Assembly: GCA_022794035.1 (NCBI GenBank) | Contig: JAAWDX010000007.1 | Location: forward strand, 62,001 to 126,000 | From: Lachnospiraceae bacterium | GTDB taxonomy: Bacteria > Bacillota > Clostridia > Lachnospirales > Bianqueaceae | Direction of reading: 5' to 3' | Length of the DNA: 64,000 nucleotides | Part shown: one piece after another, positions 1-8,206 of the stretch | Layout: each line of letters begins with the position of its first letter | How positions within the stretch are numbered: the stretch's first letter is position 1 | Position numbers and translations under genes: made by a program | Notes under the pieces: model-generated | The model's database searches: none | The model's input: only the letters and a program-made list of their open reading frames with translations | Told to the model about the DNA's origin: nothing

Positions 1-1102
1 ACGCTGTTCCCCAGTAATTTCCAGCCTCGCTTTGAACTTTCTTTCTATTCATATAGTATACAGTAAACAGATCGCCGTTTGCCAGCTCTGTAGTGCAAGG
101 ATATCCCAGATCCGCTGTTTCTCCCTTGTCCCAGAGCGTATAGCCCTTAGTCCAGCTTCTTCCTTCATCCCAACTCACCATCGCTTCTAGCCCATAGGGC
201 GGTTTGCGTCTGCCATAAGAACAAATCACAGCGCCGGAAGAATGACGCAGCAAGTGAGGCGGCGCTCCTTCTGCTCCTGTCGGCGCCGGTATACTCCATG
301 TTTTTCCTCCATCCTCTGAGATGGATTGCAGTATTGAAAAAATACGCTCTTCATAAGGCTTTCCCGGCTCATCAATTCGGATATGTAATAGCAGCTTGCT
401 CGCTGCATCCCCCTTTGACGGCAGCTCAAGAATATGAGGCTCTGCATAATTACAAAATGAAAACTCAGGACATTTAGGAATATCAGCCAATTTATGAAAA
501 TGATATCCATCTTTGCTGTGATATACGGCAATCGGAAAATTCGGATCTTTTGGGCCCACCGGAGTCCCTGCATAGATCAAGGAACCATCTGCTAATAAAT
601 TGGGACCATGCGGAGCACTCACAGGCACCTTGATTGGCTCCTGCCACGAAAATCCATTATCGCTACTCACACTGATCAAGGATCCTAAATATTGCTGCTC
701 CATCTCATCTGTTACATTGGATACATAGGCCTTGACCATCTCTGTACGCTCTCGTGGACCATATACCCCTCTGTCAGCCTCTTTTTTCTGAAAGGCACGC
801 GAGTTATTGAATGTGGAAAGCAGCATTTTTTGGTTTCCCATATATAAAATACCGGCATCCCGATCATCCAGCGGTGTATCAATGCCAATGATCGGTGCTG
901 ACCAGGTCCTGCCTTCATCCCGGCTCTTTCTTAATAATACTTTACCGTATGGACAAACATGCATAATCCGATTGCCTGAAAAGGCAACCACCAGATCTCC
1001 CTCGGCATCCTTTGTCACAGAGGGCCATGCGGCATATCCCAGTACTCGATTGGGCTGTGCCATCACTGTTCCCTGTGCGATTACTTTCACGGATTGATTC
1101 AT
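1..1102 (-). CDS. Sialidase/BNR-repeat family protein, 3' end cut by window edge
   Basis: One uninterrupted frame runs from an ATG at 1102 (weak AGGGA Shine-Dalgarno) to the left edge, giving 367 visible residues. Four Asp-box motifs (S-x-D-x-G-x-[TS]-W) are visible: SRDEGRTW near 60, SSDNGFSW near 146, SEDGGKTW near 262 and SWDEGRSW near 310. They mark a six-bladed beta-propeller of the sialidase/BNR superfamily. No signal peptide or membrane segment is seen, so the protein is probably cytosolic. The family includes exo-sialidases but also enzymes on other glycans, so the substrate is not assigned. A possible extended -10 (TGATATACT, minus strand) lies near 1147-1155, just after the BofC-like gene. 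The C-terminus lies outside the window. Confidence 0.8.
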   Translation of the reverse strand, partial: MNQSVKVIAQGTVMAQPNRVLGYAAWPSVTKDAEGDLVVAFSGNRIMHVCPYGKVLLRKSRDEGRTWSAPIIGIDTPLDDRDAGILYMGNQKMLLSTFNNSRAFQKKEADRGVYGPRERTEMVKAYVSNVTDEMEQQYLGSLISVSSDNGFSWQEPIKVPVSAPHGPNLLADGSLIYAGTPVGPKDPNFPIAVYHSKDGYHFHKLADIPKCPEFSFCNYAEPHILELPSKGDAASKLLLHIRIDEPGKPYEERIFSILQSISEDGGKTWSIPAPTGAEGAPPHLLRHSSGAVICSYGRRKPPYGLEAMVSWDEGRSWTKGYTLWDKGETADLGYPCTTELANGDLFTVYYMNRKKVQSEAGNYWGTA

Positions 1103-1171
1103 GATATTCCCTGCTTTCTATCCTAAAATATTTCACATTTCGGCAAGTATATCACAGATCCAGGCTTTCTT

Positions 1172-1594
1172 CTACTGCAAATGATAACTTTCACATAAAA
1201 GAACTAACTCCTGTTTGTCCTCTGCCATAATTCCCTGAATCAGCTGAATCCGGTCCTGTTCATTCAAATACTCTGAAATCTGCCTCAGCTCCTGACATAG
1301 TACTCCTTCCTGATTATAAAGGCCAATCTTGCCATCCTTCATCTTCATCGTACAAGGAAAGGTAAGGGGCGGTGCCTCTGGTTCTAATTCAATCGGTTCT
1401 GTCATTTGCTGCGCAGCAGCAGCCACCTCCTCTGTCATAACAACCACCGCCTGCTCTTCTCTTAGGTCCTCTCGCTGTGCCTGCTCTGCCCATTGATTCA
1501 CATAGTAAAACCATACATAAGTAAGCAATACAAATAATACACTTAATCCCCAAACGCTTATCCAAAGCTTTTTAGAAAGTAACTGCCGGAACAT
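1172..1594 (-). CDS. BofC C-terminal-domain-like membrane-anchored protein
   Basis: The protein has 140 residues. A single N-terminal membrane helix (about residues 10-30) is followed by an Ala/Glu-rich linker and a C-terminal segment (about 80-140) beginning MKMKDGKIGLYNQEG and ending in a helix with LNEQDRIQLIQGI. This pattern resembles the C-terminal domain of BofC, which in Bacillus restrains the SpoIVB protease in sporulation signalling. The similarity is judged by eye. The gene follows a SpoVB-type flippase on the same strand, which fits a sporulation context. Its start codon sits inside a long hairpin whose loop displays the ribosome-binding site (1581-1632), suggesting translational control. 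Confidence 0.55.
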   Translation of the reverse strand: MFRQLLSKKLWISVWGLSVLFVLLTYVWFYYVNQWAEQAQREDLREEQAVVVMTEEVAAAAQQMTEPIELEPEAPPLTFPCTMKMKDGKIGLYNQEGVLCQELRQISEYLNEQDRIQLIQGIMAEDKQELVLLCESYHLQ

Positions 1595-1632
1595 ACTCTC
1601 GCCTCCTTTTGAGAAAGTATGTCCCGGCAGTT
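1581..1632 (-). promoter_or_regulatory. Hairpin presenting the RBS of the BofC-like gene in its loop
   Basis: Positions 1611-1632 and 1581-1600 form a near-perfect inverted repeat: about 20 pairs, one G-U pair and a 2-nt bulge. In the minus-strand transcript the 10-nt loop is AAAAGGAGGC, the Shine-Dalgarno sequence of the 1172-1594 gene, and its AUG (1594-1592) is in the 3' arm. No U-tract follows, so this is not a typical terminator. It may tune translation of the downstream gene relative to the flippase gene. Confidence 0.6.
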
Positions 1633-1646
1633 GATTATTTATACCT

Positions 1647-3233
1647 TTAAATCTTTAATAATCGCAGCATTCTTCCCATTGGCATATTTTCCATATCCTT
1701 TTCTGTAATCCCTCCCCAATTTACCATGAGTAGGAAGTAACAAATCACACCAAATAAAACGCTGCCGATCGTAGCGATGGCATTGGATCCTGCAATGGCA
1801 AAAAGCAAAATATAGCTAAAAAAGCAAATCACAGCCATGATACTGCTGCATACCAGCGGCAGCTTAGCCATCCGCAGCAGCCGGATTTTTACGCGGCAGT
1901 GCTGCATGGCCGCCCGCATATTGAGCAGCATCAACAGACCGCTAAAGGCAGCAGAATTAATGGGGAGCGAATAGATATTAAGATCGAAGACCCAGACGCA
2001 AATCACATTTAAAAGACTCGTCATCACTACACCAACAAAAGCATTTCGCATCGGAATCTGAGGCTTATTAAGCCCTTGTAAAATTCCGGTAGCGACATGA
2101 TTCACGCAATAAAAAATAACCGCTAAGCCACCAATCCAAAAAAGCTCCCCTCCCATATAGGAAGAGCTAAAGAGAAGCCTTAAAATGGGCTTTCCTAAAA
2201 TCCCCATTCCAAAAGCACAGGGAACCGCAATGATGAGTATGATCTTGACCACTGATCTGAGGCGTTCTTTTAGTTCGTGATATCGCCCTAATGCTAAACT
2301 GGCGGCCACACTTGGCACTGATGCTGCCCCCAAGGAATCTCCGATTGAAATTGGCAGATTGATCAGCACCATAAATTTCCCAGTATAGATTCCCCTCATG
2401 GCCACCACAACATCCTGTTCATAGCCTTTCGCCAGCATAAGCTTTCCAAATAAGCTGGCATCAATCATACTTTTAATTGAAAAAATAGTCGAAGCCAGCA
2501 CAATCGGAATCATCAGCCGCAGCATCTGCTGATAGATCTGCCTTGCGCTCTCTTGGGAGCGTTTTATGGATGCTCTGCCAAGCCGGCTCCCCCTTTGAAA
2601 AAGCGAATAACACAGCATGAGCAATAAAAGCCCGCCAATTGCGCCAATCGTAGTCCCCATGATCCCGCCGGCTACCGACCAATTTACCCCGAAGGAAAAC
2701 AGCAGAAAGGCCAGCACTACACTGAAAATAGCATGCAGAAGTCCCTCTGCAATTTCTGAAATAGCGGTAGGCTTCATATTATTCATCCCTTGAAAATATC
2801 CGCGAAGCACGCTCATGACTGAAACGACTAGAGTCGTAGGGCCTAAAAACCGAATTGAAAGTGCTGCATCCGGATTGTTATACAGCTTGACCGCAATCCA
2901 TTCATTGCCAAACCACATAATCAGCATGCAGACAAACCCGATTCCGCCTACCAACCGCAGCGCACAGTGAAATACCTTTTTGGCATCCGCATATCGCTTC
3001 ATCGCCAGCCGCTCTCCCATCATCTTGGACATCATAGCCGGAATGCTGAAAGAAGCAAATACCAAAAAAAAGCTGTATACCTGATAGGCATCGCCATAGG
3101 TCCCCAGCCCCTGATCCCCCCATAAGTTGGTGATTGGAATGCGGTAAAGCAGCCCCAGTACTCTTACGATCAGAGAAGAGGCAACCAAAATACTGCCCTG
3201 CTTAATTAGATTTTTCGTCGTATTTTTTTCCAT
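1647..3233 (-). CDS. SpoVB/MurJ-type polysaccharide flippase (MOP superfamily)
   Basis: A 528-residue polytopic membrane protein with about 14 predicted helices. The N-terminus carries the SpoVB/MurJ-like pattern SSLIVRVLGLLYRIPITNLWG followed by a conserved small-residue second helix (FASFSIPAMMSKMM). The family flips lipid-linked precursors across the membrane; SpoVB relatives act in spore cortex peptidoglycan synthesis. The gene begins 6 nt downstream of the ybeY stop and has no clear Shine-Dalgarno of its own, so translational coupling is likely. It could also be a general YtgP-like lipid II flippase, so no symbol is assigned. Confidence 0.8.
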   Translation of the reverse strand: MEKNTTKNLIKQGSILVASSLIVRVLGLLYRIPITNLWGDQGLGTYGDAYQVYSFFLVFASFSIPAMMSKMMGERLAMKRYADAKKVFHCALRLVGGIGFVCMLIMWFGNEWIAVKLYNNPDAALSIRFLGPTTLVVSVMSVLRGYFQGMNNMKPTAISEIAEGLLHAIFSVVLAFLLFSFGVNWSVAGGIMGTTIGAIGGLLLLMLCYSLFQRGSRLGRASIKRSQESARQIYQQMLRLMIPIVLASTIFSIKSMIDASLFGKLMLAKGYEQDVVVAMRGIYTGKFMVLINLPISIGDSLGAASVPSVAASLALGRYHELKERLRSVVKIILIIAVPCAFGMGILGKPILRLLFSSSYMGGELFWIGGLAVIFYCVNHVATGILQGLNKPQIPMRNAFVGVVMTSLLNVICVWVFDLNIYSLPINSAAFSGLLMLLNMRAAMQHCRVKIRLLRMAKLPLVCSSIMAVICFFSYILLFAIAGSNAIATIGSVLFGVICYFLLMVNWGGITEKDMENMPMGRMLRLLKI

Positions 3234-3239
3234 AAGATT

Positions 3240-3734
3240 TTATCGGGTAATGCCAATTCCCTCCAGAATTTTCTTTTGTTTCTCCAGCATCTGTGCTTCC
3301 TCTGCCGGTTCCATATGATCATATCCAAAAAGATGCAGCATGCTGTGCACCGTTAAAAAGGCAAGCTCTCTTTCCAGGCTATGTCCATATTCTGCTGCCT
3401 GCTGCATGGCTCTTGCATAGCAAATCATAATATCACCCAGACAAACCTCGTCGGTATCCGGATTCACCTCTCCCTGCTGTACCCCCTCTGCCGGCGTCTT
3501 ATCTCCATACTCAATCATCGGAAATGAAAGCACATCCGTAACCTGATCGATCTGTCTGAACTCATGATTCACCTGCCGGATGGTTTCCTCTGATACCACT
3601 GAAAGGCTGATTTCTACTGCCATTTCAATCTGTTCCTCGCGCAGCGCTGCCTCAATCGCCTGTTCCATCAAAGCATTGATCTTTTGTTTTTCTTCCTCCG
3701 GCAGCGGCACCTCCCATTGGATCCACACACTCAT
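3240..3734 (-). CDS. ybeY: Endoribonuclease YbeY (rRNA maturation)
   Basis: A 164-residue UPF0054 protein. The zinc-binding signature is visible near the C-terminus as HSMLHLFGYDH (three metal-ligating His), preceded by the conserved VLSFPMIEYG and CLGDIMICYARA stretches. YbeY processes 16S rRNA 3' ends and takes part in ribosome quality control. The start ATG has AGAGGAG upstream and overlaps the phoH stop by 4 nt (ATGA), indicating coupling. The phoH-ybeY pair is widely conserved. Confidence 0.96.
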   Translation of the reverse strand: MSVWIQWEVPLPEEEKQKINALMEQAIEAALREEQIEMAVEISLSVVSEETIRQVNHEFRQIDQVTDVLSFPMIEYGDKTPAEGVQQGEVNPDTDEVCLGDIMICYARAMQQAAEYGHSLERELAFLTVHSMLHLFGYDHMEPAEEAQMLEKQKKILEGIGITR

Positions 3735-4720
3735 CGCTGTCTCCTCTGCACATATTTGGCTTCATTTTTATGAGATGCCTCATTTTTCTCATAGGCCTCA
3801 ACAATCTTCTGAATCAGCGGATGACGCACCACATCCTGATTGGATAAACGACAGATTCCGATTTCTTCTACTTCCTTCAAAATATGTGTTGCCTGCTTGA
3901 GTCCTGATTTTTGTCCCTCCGGCAGGTCAATCTGCGTCAAATCTCCCGTGATGACTGCCTTAGACCCAAAACCCAGACGCGTCAGGAACATTTTCATCTG
4001 TGCCTGCGTTGTATTTTGCGCTTCATCTAAAACGATAAAGGAATTATCCAGCGTACGGCCGCGCATATAAGCCAGCGGCGCAACTTCAATAGCCCCTTTC
4101 TCCAGATTTTTCATAAAGCTATCCGCTCCCATGATCTCATACAGCGCGTCATAAAGCGGTCTCAAATATGGGTCAATTTTGCTCTGCAAATCTCCCGGCA
4201 AAAATCCCAGCCTCTCTCCTGCCTCTATCGCCGGCCTAGTTAAAATGATCCGGCTCACCTCTCCGCTTTTAAAGGCCTGAATGGCCATGGCCATAGCCAA
4301 ATACGTCTTTCCGGTTCCTGCCGGACCAATTCCAAACGTAAGCATATGTCCCCGAATCGAATTTACATATCGTTTTTGACCAAAGGTTTTCGGACGAATC
4401 GGCTTGCCTGCTTTTGTAAAACAAACAATATCTGACAGGAGCTCTCCCACGTCCTGCTGCTTTTCTTCTTCTGATAGAGAAGCCAGATAATTTACATGCT
4501 GCACATCCAAGCTTTCGCCCTTCGCTGCAATCCGGATCAGATTTTTAATCACATCAGCCGCCTTTTTTACAGCTACCTCTGTCCCTGTAAGCTTTACATC
4601 ATCCCCTCGATTGATTACAGTGATATCCAGCATCTTTTCCAATGTTTTTATATTCTCATCATAATTTCCAAACACATCGCCAATATACTCAGCCGGTATG
4701 GAAACAACCTGTTCACTCAT
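3731..4720 (-). CDS. phoH: PhoH family ATPase
   Basis: A 329-residue PhoH/YbeZ-type P-loop ATPase. An N-terminal KH-like/RNA-binding portion (DVKLTGTEVAVKKAADVI) precedes Walker A GPAGTGKT near residue 136 and Walker B FIVLDEAQN near 228. YbeZ-type proteins partner with YbeY in RNA metabolism, matching the overlapping ybeY downstream. The start has a strong TTAGGAGG ribosome-binding site. A good sigma-A promoter lies directly upstream (4756-4784), making this the first gene of a phoH-ybeY-flippase-BofC-like unit. Confidence 0.95.
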   Translation of the reverse strand: MSEQVVSIPAEYIGDVFGNYDENIKTLEKMLDITVINRGDDVKLTGTEVAVKKAADVIKNLIRIAAKGESLDVQHVNYLASLSEEEKQQDVGELLSDIVCFTKAGKPIRPKTFGQKRYVNSIRGHMLTFGIGPAGTGKTYLAMAMAIQAFKSGEVSRIILTRPAIEAGERLGFLPGDLQSKIDPYLRPLYDALYEIMGADSFMKNLEKGAIEVAPLAYMRGRTLDNSFIVLDEAQNTTQAQMKMFLTRLGFGSKAVITGDLTQIDLPEGQKSGLKQATHILKEVEEIGICRLSNQDVVRHPLIQKIVEAYEKNEASHKNEAKYVQRRQR

Positions 4721-4755
4721 ACAAAGCCTCCTAATCTAACTAATAACCCAAGTTT

Positions 4756-4784
4756 ATGTTACTTTCTTCCTTTGGCTTTGTCAA
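4756..4784 (-). promoter_or_regulatory. Sigma-A-type promoter for phoH
   Basis: On the minus strand TTGACA (4784-4779) is followed after 17 nt by TAACAT (4761-4756). It lies between the yqfD end and the phoH start. Confidence 0.65.
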
Positions 4785-4795
4785 GCATTTTCTGT

Positions 4796-5968
4796 CTATC
4801 GCTGCACAGGTGTCCCAATCTGCTCCATCACAGTCAGCTCCAAAATCCCCTTCAGTCCTCCGGATGTTTCTTCAAAATACAAATCCTCCTGCAGGATTAC
4901 ACAGTTTCCATCCTCCAGCAGCTCTGCTTTTCTTTTTTCCAATCGTTCTCTTAATTTTATTTCCAATTCTTCTCTTGTATATTCAGCTGCTGCCAGCCCA
5001 TACGGAGCATGCTCCACGCGGCTTATACTCAGTCCATTTCCAAGCGGCAGCCGCAGAATTGTGCTTTCCATTTTGACCTCCTGCTCCGCATGACGAAATG
5101 GATTTTTTATCTCCCATGCTGTTTCTCCAAAACGAAATAAAATTCCCTGATAGCCTTTCTCTTCCCAGATCTGCTGTTCATAAGCATATTGCATTTCCTC
5201 TTCTGCACGCCATTCTCGCTTACCAAAAACCACTCCTGCTGCATGTGCCTCCTGCAGCGTTTCGTTTCCATCATCATCCTTCAGCAAGACCTCGCCGCAG
5301 ATCAGCACATCCCCTTCCTGCACGACATCCCCCTGCTTAACCTTAGGGGTGCCCCCTTCTGTGATAATGCTATAAATCACACATCTCTGATCCGCAATCA
5401 GATCACAGGGACTCGTCCGATCAATCATTTCCGGCGCCGCCACCGATTCTGCAGCCGCCACCTTCAGTACCGTCCCTTCTACACTGATAGAAAGCCAGCT
5501 AAGATCCTGATACGCCAGCAAAATGGCTTCCCTCACTGCAGCCCCGTCCATCTCACTTTTTCTCATTCCCTCATGAACGCCCTCCGCTTCCAATCTCCGC
5601 AGCATCTCCACCTGACTGATCTTTTGCAGTCCTTCTATTTCAATTGTCCAAATAAAGCGCGGCAGAATTCCGATTGCAATCACCAGCGGCAGAATCAATA
5701 GCAGCAGCCATTTTCTCCGGCGGTGCCGGAAAAAAAAGAAAGCGGCTCCCCTTCTTTTCTCGATCCGGATGCGGACACCTGCCTTCTTTGCGCAGGAAAC
5801 TGCCTGACGATACTGCTTGGCAGGCAAATCCAAAAATAAGCTATCGCCTTGATATTTTGCATTTTGATATAATATATTTCTGGCAAGCAGAAGAGCCAGA
5901 AAACGGGAAAGCTGCGTTCCCTGTGCCTTGATGCGGACGCTGTTTTGTACAAACTCCTTTACCTTCAC
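4796..5968 (-). CDS. yqfD: Sporulation protein YqfD
   Basis: A 390-residue protein with an N-terminal cytosolic part, one strong membrane helix near residues 88-108 (WLLLLILPLVIAIGILPRF) and a large C-terminal region likely outside the membrane. The arrangement matches YqfD, a mother-cell sporulation protein of Firmicutes. Its pairing with yqfC supports this. The start is GTG with AAGGGAGG at 7 nt and overlaps the yqfC stop as GTGA. The bulk of the protein contains acidic beta-rich sequence with no recognised catalytic motif. Confidence 0.9.
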   Translation of the reverse strand: MKVKEFVQNSVRIKAQGTQLSRFLALLLARNILYQNAKYQGDSLFLDLPAKQYRQAVSCAKKAGVRIRIEKRRGAAFFFFRHRRRKWLLLLILPLVIAIGILPRFIWTIEIEGLQKISQVEMLRRLEAEGVHEGMRKSEMDGAAVREAILLAYQDLSWLSISVEGTVLKVAAAESVAAPEMIDRTSPCDLIADQRCVIYSIITEGGTPKVKQGDVVQEGDVLICGEVLLKDDDGNETLQEAHAAGVVFGKREWRAEEEMQYAYEQQIWEEKGYQGILFRFGETAWEIKNPFRHAEQEVKMESTILRLPLGNGLSISRVEHAPYGLAAAEYTREELEIKLRERLEKRKAELLEDGNCVILQEDLYFEETSGGLKGILELTVMEQIGTPVQR

Positions 5969-6213
5969 AAATTTTCCTCCCTTTTCATCTGCAGCGCCCT
6001 AATCTGTCCTTCAATAAATATCTCTCGCTTTGTCACGCCGCGAATCAATAGATGCTCACCGATGATCTCATAGATCATGCCCTTCATCTGCAGCCGTAAT
6101 TTTGTTTCACTAAATTCTAAAATCGTTTGATAATTTTCTACTCGCATGAACCCATCTCCCTCTACATCCACCAGAGGCGCCTGGGTCCATATTTCCTTCG
6201 GAAGCATCGCCAT
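5965..6213 (-). CDS. yqfC: Sporulation protein YqfC
   Basis: An 82-residue protein. I chose the ATG at 6213 because AAGGAAGG sits 6 nt upstream and because a longer version would overlap the upstream spoIIM gene. The sequence (VENYQTILEFSETKLRLQMK, then a short basic tail) is typical of YqfC/YabP-family proteins: small, beta-rich, conserved in spore formers. YabP-family members act in spore coat or cortex assembly. It is coupled to yqfD by a 4-nt overlap. Confidence 0.88.
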   Translation of the reverse strand: MAMLPKEIWTQAPLVDVEGDGFMRVENYQTILEFSETKLRLQMKGMIYEIIGEHLLIRGVTKREIFIEGQIRALQMKREENL

Positions 6214-6224
6214 CCACACCTTCC

Positions 6225-6800
6225 TTACATAAAATATCGAAATAGAGCCGGTGCCGCATAGGCTTCTACTATAGCGAGAAGCGGAATCATGCAAATTGTG
6301 ACAACCGCCAGCTGCTTGGGCTTCATGCGTCCGGTTCGCGCTCGTGCGCGCATCATCCATTCCAGCCATGAAACCGTTACGATCCAGAGCAAATTATGTG
6401 GCCAATAGGCCATCAGCCCCAGCCAAAGCCCTCTGATTTGATAGGCGCTTAGCCAAGCAACCTGACCAAACCCATATAAAAAACCTCTTATCAGCAGCAA
6501 TACCCTCACCCCGATATATCCATACGTAAAGTACTCTAAGGCCCAAACTAATAAAAGAAGCTGCGTATATGTTAAGCACCGTTTTAAAAAATAGGTAAAC
6601 TGAGCTGGATTTTCACCCATCAGATATCCTACTCCTGTTTCCAGATGCTGACCTAGCGCGCTTTGCATCTCCTGACTGAGCGCAATGGCAAACAAAAGGC
6701 CAATGCCGGCTCCGATCACCCACCATAATAAACAATTTAAAAGACCCTTGCGAAACCGGCCCCATTCTTCTAAATGATTTTTAAAATTCATTCGGCGCAT
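6225..6800 (-). CDS. spoIIM: Stage II sporulation protein M-like membrane protein
   Basis: A 191-residue polytopic protein with about five membrane helices and a SpoIIM-like layout: an N-terminal amphipathic segment, a first helix (LLWWVIGAGIGLLFAIAL), and a final helix ending at the C-terminus. SpoIIM is part of the SpoIID/M/P complex that remodels septal peptidoglycan during engulfment. Its position next to a nudF-type Nudix gene and upstream of yqfC/yqfD is a common clostridial order. The ribosome-binding site (AGAGGAGG) lies inside the 3' arm of a terminator-like hairpin. Confidence 0.75.
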   Translation of the reverse strand: MRRMNFKNHLEEWGRFRKGLLNCLLWWVIGAGIGLLFAIALSQEMQSALGQHLETGVGYLMGENPAQFTYFLKRCLTYTQLLLLVWALEYFTYGYIGVRVLLLIRGFLYGFGQVAWLSAYQIRGLWLGLMAYWPHNLLWIVTVSWLEWMMRARARTGRMKPKQLAVVTICMIPLLAIVEAYAAPALFRYFM

Positions 6801-6843
6801 TAAAAAAACCTCCTCTTATGATACTTCATCATATGAGAAGGTT
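6801..6843 (-). terminator. Intrinsic terminator after nudF overlapping the spoIIM RBS
   Basis: Arms 6828-6843 and 6807-6822 pair over 16 positions (one G-U, one mismatch) around a 5-nt loop, followed on the minus strand by a run of seven T. The 3' arm contains the Shine-Dalgarno sequence of spoIIM, so termination or read-through and ribosome access are linked. Confidence 0.8.
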
Positions 6844-6850
6844 TGAAAGT

Positions 6851-7387
6851 TTAGTCCATCTTGAAGCGAGCTTTTGCTGCAAAAATTCCCGCAATTGTCA
6901 TTCCATTTGTAATGGCTCCGCTGCGAATCATTTCTATGGCTTCTTCTACAGAATACCGATGAATCGTTAAAAATTCGTCTTCGTCCAGCTGCTGCTGCGT
7001 ATGAGTAAGCTGCTGGGCCAAAAAGAAGGTTACTTTTTCTGTACAATATCCCGGACTGGCATAATACTCAAAGAGCTTTGTCAAACGCCCTGCGCTAAAC
7101 CCTGTTTCTTCCTCCAGCTCTCTTTTGGCACAGGCCTCATCGGTCTCTCCCTCATCTTTTAGACCGGCTGGAAGCTCCAGCATTTCCTTGCCGGCGCCAT
7201 ACCGATACTGCTTTACAAAAATAAGCCGCTCTGCTTCATCCAGAGCAACGATGACCGCTGCCTCATGGTGTTTTTCTACCAGCTCCCGGTCCGCCTGCAA
7301 TCCGTTTTCAAATTCAATGCGGTCCTGCCGTACGTCCAAAATCTTTCCCTGAAATGCCGTATGGCTTTTAATCCGTTTAAACTGCAT
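6851..7387 (-). CDS. nudF: ADP-ribose pyrophosphatase-like Nudix hydrolase
   Basis: A 178-residue protein with a complete Nudix box G-x5-E-x7-RE-L-x-EE-x-G: starts at GLKDEGE and continues CAKRELEEETGF, residues about 81-103. The upstream strand containing LIFVKQYRYGAG and LELPAG is typical of the NudF/ADPRase subgroup, which hydrolyses ADP-ribose to AMP and ribose-5-phosphate. The start has a GAAGGAG ribosome-binding site. It is followed by an intrinsic terminator before spoIIM. Confidence 0.92.
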   Translation of the reverse strand: MQFKRIKSHTAFQGKILDVRQDRIEFENGLQADRELVEKHHEAAVIVALDEAERLIFVKQYRYGAGKEMLELPAGLKDEGETDEACAKRELEEETGFSAGRLTKLFEYYASPGYCTEKVTFFLAQQLTHTQQQLDEDEFLTIHRYSVEEAIEMIRSGAITNGMTIAGIFAAKARFKMD

Positions 7388-7402
7388 GCCTTTGCTCTCC
7401 TT

Positions 7403-8206
7403 CTACTCCTTCCGCACACGCTCGATAGTAGCGGCAACTGCCTGCTGCACGGTGCCTCTAAAGGCTCCCTTTTCCAGCGCCATGACTCCTTGAATCGTAG
7501 TGCCACCAGGCGAGCATACCGCATCCTTCAGCGCCCCCGGATGCTCTCCCGTCTCTAGCACCATCTTAGCGGCTCCCAGCACGGTCTGTGCTGCCAGCTC
7601 ATAGGCCTGAGGACGAAAAAGCCCTTCTGCCACTCCTGCATCTGCTAAAGCCTCAATAAACATGTATACAAATGCTGGACCGCATCCGGCTACGCCCATG
7701 GCTGCATCCATCAAATTCTCTCTGATCTCCATCACTCTGCCAGTATGCTGCAGCAGCGCCACCACCTGCGCTGCGCTTTTCATGGCCTGCGAGAAGCAGA
7801 CTGTATTCATAGCCTCTCCTACAAAAGCTGGTGTATTCGGCATGATCCGGGCAATCTGTGCCTGTTCTCCCAATACGCCTTCCCAAAAGACAGTGGATTT
7901 GCCGGCCACGATACTGGCCAGCACCTTTTGTTTTGTCCAATTCTCTTTTAATTCCGGGAGTATCTCTTCTAAAAACTGAGGCTTCACCGCCACCCAGATC
8001 ATGTCAGCTTCTTTTACCAAAGCCGAAATAGAAGACTTAGCTTCAGCTCCGAACTTCCGGTATGCCTTTTCACACGCCTGAGGTACAATATCGTAGCATA
8101 TTAGCTGAATCGGCTGCTCCATACACTTTTTCCCAGCCATACTGCGCATAAGCGCCGTTCCCATATTGCCGGCTCCGATAAATCCTATCGTTATATGCTG
8201 CATCAT
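7403..8206 (-). CDS. proC: Pyrroline-5-carboxylate reductase
   Basis: A 267-residue enzyme that makes L-proline from pyrroline-5-carboxylate. The N-terminal dinucleotide-binding motif GFIGAGNMGTAL is at residues 9-20. The proC signature region near the C-terminus (LKDAVCSPGGTTIQGVMALE) is intact, as is IARIMPNTPAFVGEA. Length is normal. The start overlaps the purB stop (ATGA), indicating coupling although the pathways differ. Confidence 0.96.
   Translation of the reverse strand: MMQHITIGFIGAGNMGTALMRSMAGKKCMEQPIQLICYDIVPQACEKAYRKFGAEAKSSISALVKEADMIWVAVKPQFLEEILPELKENWTKQKVLASIVAGKSTVFWEGVLGEQAQIARIMPNTPAFVGEAMNTVCFSQAMKSAAQVVALLQHTGRVMEIRENLMDAAMGVAGCGPAFVYMFIEALADAGVAEGLFRPQAYELAAQTVLGAAKMVLETGEHPGALKDAVCSPGGTTIQGVMALEKGAFRGTVQQAVAATIERVRKE

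Noticed and set aside
226-1136. Several short frames (such as 226-573, 712-918, 942-1136 on the minus strand) that could look like a broken gene
   Set aside because: They are other frames of one uninterrupted sialidase-like frame from 1102 to the left edge.
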